From NCBI GenBank assembly GCA_002401655.1, contig NVTT01000008.1:22498-32143 (forward strand): 9,646 nucleotides of DNA, given 5' to 3'. Positions within the stretch are counted from its first letter, which is position 1, and each line of letters starts with the position of its first letter. The DNA comes from Gammaproteobacteria bacterium (GTDB taxonomy: Bacteria > Pseudomonadota > Gammaproteobacteria > Enterobacterales > Kangiellaceae). Shown here in pieces: positions 6,896 to 9,646 of the stretch. Under the pieces are notes generated by a model, which saw nothing but the letters and a program-made list of their open reading frames with translations, had not been told where the DNA came from and did no database searches. The position numbers were made by a program, and so were the translations under genes.

Positions 6896-7567
6896 ATGAC
6901 GGATGTTAAAAAAAAAATCGGTATCATTTTAATTGCGGGAGGAAACTCATCTCGCTTAGGTCATATGAAACAAATGGTCAAAATAGAAGGAAAAACGTTT
7001 CTTCAAAATAGTTTCGAAATCGCACAACAGTTAAGTCCGTTTACAATAACCGTCTTGGGATATAACCAAGAAAAATTGATTAGCCAAGTAGATGAGAATA
7101 AAAGCATTTTTAATCAAGACTGGCCTATTGGTATGGGTACCTCAATCGCATTAGGCGTAAAACATTTCATTGGCGGTACTGAGGATAAAAATACCCCTGT
7201 GCTAGATGGTGTTATGATAATACAGTGCGATCAGTATCGTTTAACATTTGATGACTATTCAAACTTAATTGAAGTTTGGAGAAACTCAGACAAAGGCATC
7301 GTCGCTAGCCAGTATCTTGAAACAAGTTCTGAAACATGTTCGAAAACAGATGCTGACATAAACCCTAACAAAGTAACAGTAGGTGCACCTGCAATTTTTT
7401 CGAAATTCTATTATGATAAGTTACTACAATTAAAAGAAAAAGGCGCTAAAGCGTTATTGAAACAATATTCAAAAGATGTAGAAATCGTCAAATTAGATGA
7501 TGCCGCATTTGACTTAGACACAAATGAAGATTTAAATACCTTTAATCTCTATTTAGAAGAACTATAA
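6896..7567 (+). CDS. MocA-like molybdenum cofactor cytidylyltransferase (MobA-like NTP transferase)
   Basis: This 223-residue cytoplasmic enzyme belongs to the MobA-like NTP-transferase group that attaches a nucleotide to Mo-molybdopterin; the MocA branch uses CTP to make the cytosine dinucleotide form used by xanthine-oxidase-family enzymes. Visible motifs are the nucleotide-binding LIAGGNSSRLGHMKQ (12-26, with R20 and K25), WPIGMGTSIALG (the GMG-S motif), MIIQCDQYR (metal-binding Asp), VGAPAIFS, EKGAKALLKQ (usually GDKGAR) and FDLDTNEDL near the C-terminus (family DIDTPEDL). Length is slightly above the usual 190-210, owing to a polar insertion between the SQYLE strand and VGAPAIF. There is no Shine-Dalgarno and only 3 bases after the peptidase stop, so translation is probably coupled. 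Placement just before an iron-sulfur/molybdopterin enzyme pair supports a role in maturing that enzyme. CTP specificity rather than GTP is inferred from this context. Confidence 0.85.
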   Translation: MTDVKKKIGIILIAGGNSSRLGHMKQMVKIEGKTFLQNSFEIAQQLSPFTITVLGYNQEKLISQVDENKSIFNQDWPIGMGTSIALGVKHFIGGTEDKNTPVLDGVMIIQCDQYRLTFDDYSNLIEVWRNSDKGIVASQYLETSSETCSKTDADINPNKVTVGAPAIFSKFYYDKLLQLKEKGAKALLKQYSKDVEIVKLDDAAFDLDTNEDLNTFNLYLEEL

Positions 7568-7603
7568 AGAACTGAATTCATATAATAAATCAAACCCGTT
7601 AGT

Positions 7604-7609
7604 GAGGAG
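7604..7609 (+). promoter_or_regulatory. Strong ribosome binding site of the [2Fe-2S] subunit gene
   Basis: GAGGAG lies 6 bases before the ATG at 7616 and fixes that start. The 48-base gap from the MocA-like gene also contains TATAAT at 7581-7586, directly after the palindrome TGAATTCA, but no -35-like hexamer is found at a suitable distance. A separate promoter for the subunit genes is therefore only a possibility. Confidence 0.65.
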
Positions 7610-7615
7610 AATAAA

Positions 7616-8080
7616 ATGATTGAACTTAAAATAAATGGTAAAACTCAGCAACTAGATGTTTCTGGCGATATGCCTTTGCTTTGGGCTCTTCGTGATATCG
7701 TTAAGCTGACAGGTAGTAAGTACGGCTGTGGTAAAGGACTGTGTGGCGCATGTACCGTGCATATTAACGGCGAAGCGACTCGTTCATGCATATTACCCGT
7801 TAGCGCAGCTGTAGGTCAGGAAATTACGACCATAGAGGGCTTGTCTGAAAATGCCGATCATCCATTGCAAAAGGCGTGGATAGAGCTAAATGTTCCTCAA
7901 TGCGGTTATTGTCAGAGTGGACAAATCATGTCTGCGGCTACCTTGTTAAGCAAAAATGCTTCGCCAACGGATGACGATATTGATCAAGCAATGTCTGGCA
8001 ATATATGTCGATGTGGTACTTATCCAAGGATTAAAAATGCAATCCATCTTGCCGCAAAGCTTGCGACAGAGGTGAAGTGA
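7616..8080 (+). CDS. iorA: Isoquinoline 1-oxidoreductase-type small subunit, two [2Fe-2S] clusters
   Basis: This 154-residue iron-sulfur subunit of a xanthine-oxidase-family molybdenum hydroxylase carries electrons from the molybdenum site of its partner. The N-terminal plant-ferredoxin-type domain binds one [2Fe-2S] cluster through C38, C43, C46 and C58 ([11 protein letters not shown], then SC). The helical C-terminal domain binds the second, molybdenum-proximal cluster through C96, C99, C131 and C133 (QCGYCQSG and [11 protein letters not shown]). Q95 and the glycines around it match the usual contacts with the pterin. All eight cysteines are present and the length is typical (about 150-160). 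No signal peptide is present, so it is presumably exported in complex with the Tat-targeted large subunit. The large-subunit gene begins one base after the stop. The symbol reflects family similarity to IorA; isoquinoline is not a demonstrated substrate. Confidence 0.92.
   Translation: MIELKINGKTQQLDVSGDMPLLWALRDIVKLTGSKYGCGKGLCGACTVHINGEATRSCILPVSAAVGQEITTIEGLSENADHPLQKAWIELNVPQCGYCQSGQIMSAATLLSKNASPTDDDIDQAMSGNICRCGTYPRIKNAIHLAAKLATEVK
8069..8075 (+). promoter_or_regulatory. Ribosome binding site of the large subunit, inside the small-subunit gene
   Basis: GAGGTGA sits in the last codons of the small-subunit gene, 6 bases before the ATG at 8082. It supports 8082 as the start of the large subunit and explains how the two subunits can be made in step from one transcript. 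Confidence 0.7.
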
Positions 8081-8081
8081 T

Positions 8082-9646
8082 ATGAACTTCCTTCAAAATA
8101 TCGGCATTGTGCCACAGGATGATACGGATTTAGTCTCTATTAATAACCCTGTCATTAAAGATGAGATGCTTATTCAAAATGTCACTCGTCGAAGTTTTAT
8201 AAAAAATACTGCCATTACTAGTTCAAGTTTTGTTATTGGGATTCAATTATCATCGGCGACTGCAATCACTAAACAATTGAGTTCAAGCAAATCGGAATTT
8301 AATCCTGATGTTTTCATTTCAATGGATAAAGCGGGTACGGTCACCATCATGTCACACCGTTCAGAAATGGGACAAGGAATAAAAAGCTCTCTGCCAATGT
8401 TAGTGGCAGATGAAATGGAATGTGACTGGGACAGAGTGGTTGTAAAGCAAGCACTGGGAGATTCTAAATACGGTAGTCAAAACACTGATGGTTCTAGAAG
8501 CGTTAGACGTTTTTATTTTCGCTTAAAAGAAGCCGGAGCAACCGCAAGAACCATGCTACAACATGCGGCAGCAAAGGTATGGAAAGTAAAACCCTCGGAC
8601 GTCACCATTTATAATCACCAAGCAAAACTAAAAGACAGCTCACAAGTTTTAGATTTTTCAGATTTGGTTGAAATTGCTGCAACACTACCTATTCCTGATA
8701 AAGCCACTTTAAAGATTAAAACAGAATCGGAACATCGATATGTAGGCAAAGATAATATGAAAATTATCGATGCAAAAGATATGGTCACCGGCAAAGCGAT
8801 TTATGGTTTTGATGTTGAACTAGAGAATATGAAATACGCGGTGATTGCTAGACCACCTGTTTTATTTGGGAAAGTGAAATTTTTTGATGCAACAGAAACA
8901 TTAAAAGTTCCAGGAGTCATAAAAGTAATAGAGCTTCCTGCATTGACACCACCAGCTGTTTTTAAAATGCTTGGCGGCGTTGCTGTTATTGCAACCAATA
9001 CTTGGGCAGCTATTCAAGGACGTGAAAAGTTAAAAATTGAATGGGAACACGGTAAAAATGAAATTTATAATACTAAAGAGTACGAAAATAATTTTATTGA
9101 AGCGTTGAAATCTCCTCCGCACGTTGTTAGAAATAGAGGTGATTGGGATAAAGAAAAAGAGTCTGCTGATAAAATATTAACCCACGATTATTATGTCGGC
9201 GGAATAGCTCACGCTATGATGGAACCACCTGCTGCAACCGCCGTTGTCACCGATAAAGGTGTCGATGTATGGACATGCACACAAACCCCACAATCAGCAC
9301 AAAGAAATGCAATGAGCGTGATGAAAATTGCAAAAGAAAATAAAGGTAGCGTACGAATAAATGTCACGCTACTAGGCGGTGCTTTCGGACGTAAGTCTAA
9401 ACCTGACTATGTTGCAGAAGCTGTGTATCTTGCTAATGAAACTAAAATGGCAGTTAAGGTTCTTTGGACAAGAGAAGATGAAATAAAACACGGATATTAT
9501 CATTCCCCTAGCTATCAAAAATTAAGCGCTACGTTTGATAAAGCAGGCAATGCTACTGGTTGGTATCACGGTATGGTTAATCATCCAATCGGTGCTACTT
9601 TTAACCCTGCAGCCAAGCAAGCAGGAAGTGCCGAGCTAGGTCAAGG
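8082..9646 (+). CDS. iorB: Isoquinoline 1-oxidoreductase-type molybdopterin large subunit, Tat-exported (3' end outside window)
   Basis: This is the molybdopterin-binding subunit of an IorAB-type hydroxylase, open without a stop from 8082 to the right edge (521 full codons of an expected 700-750). TRRSFIK at 35-41 is a twin-arginine motif, followed by a hydrophobic stretch (43-56) and a possible cleavage site near SATA (58-61), so the mature enzyme should be periplasmic. SEMGQGIKSSLPMLVADE (94-111) and GSRSVRRFYF followed by KEAGATARTML match the IorB family opening. MEPPAA (380-385) and the cofactor-binding GGAFGRK (432-438) are typical of the molybdopterin domain, as is WTREDEIKHG after it. 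The catalytic glutamate near the C-terminus lies outside the window. Unlike three-subunit relatives there is no FAD-subunit gene between the two. The region before the RR pair is long (35 residues). The true substrate, an N-heterocycle or an aldehyde, cannot be told. Confidence 0.9.
   Translation, partial: MNFLQNIGIVPQDDTDLVSINNPVIKDEMLIQNVTRRSFIKNTAITSSSFVIGIQLSSATAITKQLSSSKSEFNPDVFISMDKAGTVTIMSHRSEMGQGIKSSLPMLVADEMECDWDRVVVKQALGDSKYGSQNTDGSRSVRRFYFRLKEAGATARTMLQHAAAKVWKVKPSDVTIYNHQAKLKDSSQVLDFSDLVEIAATLPIPDKATLKIKTESEHRYVGKDNMKIIDAKDMVTGKAIYGFDVELENMKYAVIARPPVLFGKVKFFDATETLKVPGVIKVIELPALTPPAVFKMLGGVAVIATNTWAAIQGREKLKIEWEHGKNEIYNTKEYENNFIEALKSPPHVVRNRGDWDKEKESADKILTHDYYVGGIAHAMMEPPAATAVVTDKGVDVWTCTQTPQSAQRNAMSVMKIAKENKGSVRINVTLLGGAFGRKSKPDYVAEAVYLANETKMAVKVLWTREDEIKHGYYHSPSYQKLSATFDKAGNATGWYHGMVNHPIGATFNPAAKQAGSAELGQ

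Noticed and set aside
7581..7586. Perfect TATAAT before the small-subunit gene as a promoter
   Set aside because: No -35-like hexamer at 15-19 bases was found, and such hexamers are frequent by chance in AT-rich DNA; kept only as a remark.
8801..8998. 65-codon minus-strand frame
   Set aside because: It is antisense to the large subunit, which reads continuously through this stretch with family motifs on both sides.

Overview
The window is an AT-rich stretch (GC in the thirties by eye) of bacterial chromosome, densely packed with genes. The set of families (DUF2165, a YbaA-like DUF1428 protein, a Bcr/CflA-type exporter, a TDT/TehA-like transporter and an IorAB-type molybdenum hydroxylase), together with good Shine-Dalgarno sites and operon packing, suggests a gammaproteobacterium, perhaps marine (Colwellia/Thalassotalea/Vibrio-like). 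That placement is an inference from family content only. No rRNA, tRNA, CRISPR array, insertion sequence or phage gene was seen, and no gene-free stretch exceeds about 100 bases.

Left part (1-3236, plus strand): the C-terminal half of a TDT-family membrane transporter that enters from the left edge; a PLP-dependent ACC deaminase/D-cysteine desulfhydrase-like enzyme; a four-helix DUF2165 membrane protein; then, after a 67-base gap holding a candidate promoter, a DUF1428 (YbaA-like) protein and a DUF1835-domain protein. The first three genes are 10-12 bases apart and look co-transcribed. The next two are less tightly linked.

Middle (3192-4403, minus strand): one Bcr/CflA-like 12-helix MFS exporter. 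It converges on the DUF1835 gene with a 45-base tail-to-tail coding overlap and apparently starts at TTG. It is divergent from the right-hand gene block across a 95-base gap that carries an exact 10-base direct repeat.

Right part (4499-9646, plus strand): a large membrane-anchored M28 zinc peptidase of the ERMP1/Pff1-like architecture, a MocA-like molybdenum-cofactor nucleotidyltransferase 3 bases behind it, then a two-[2Fe-2S] small subunit and a Tat-exported molybdopterin large subunit cut by the right edge. The last three form a coherent module: MocA-like enzymes convert Mo-molybdopterin to its dinucleotide form, which is the cofactor of IorAB-type hydroxylases. The small subunit has no export signal of its own and would ride through the Tat pathway with the large one. 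The substrate of the hydroxylase cannot be read from the sequence. The M28 peptidase is linked to the module by position only.
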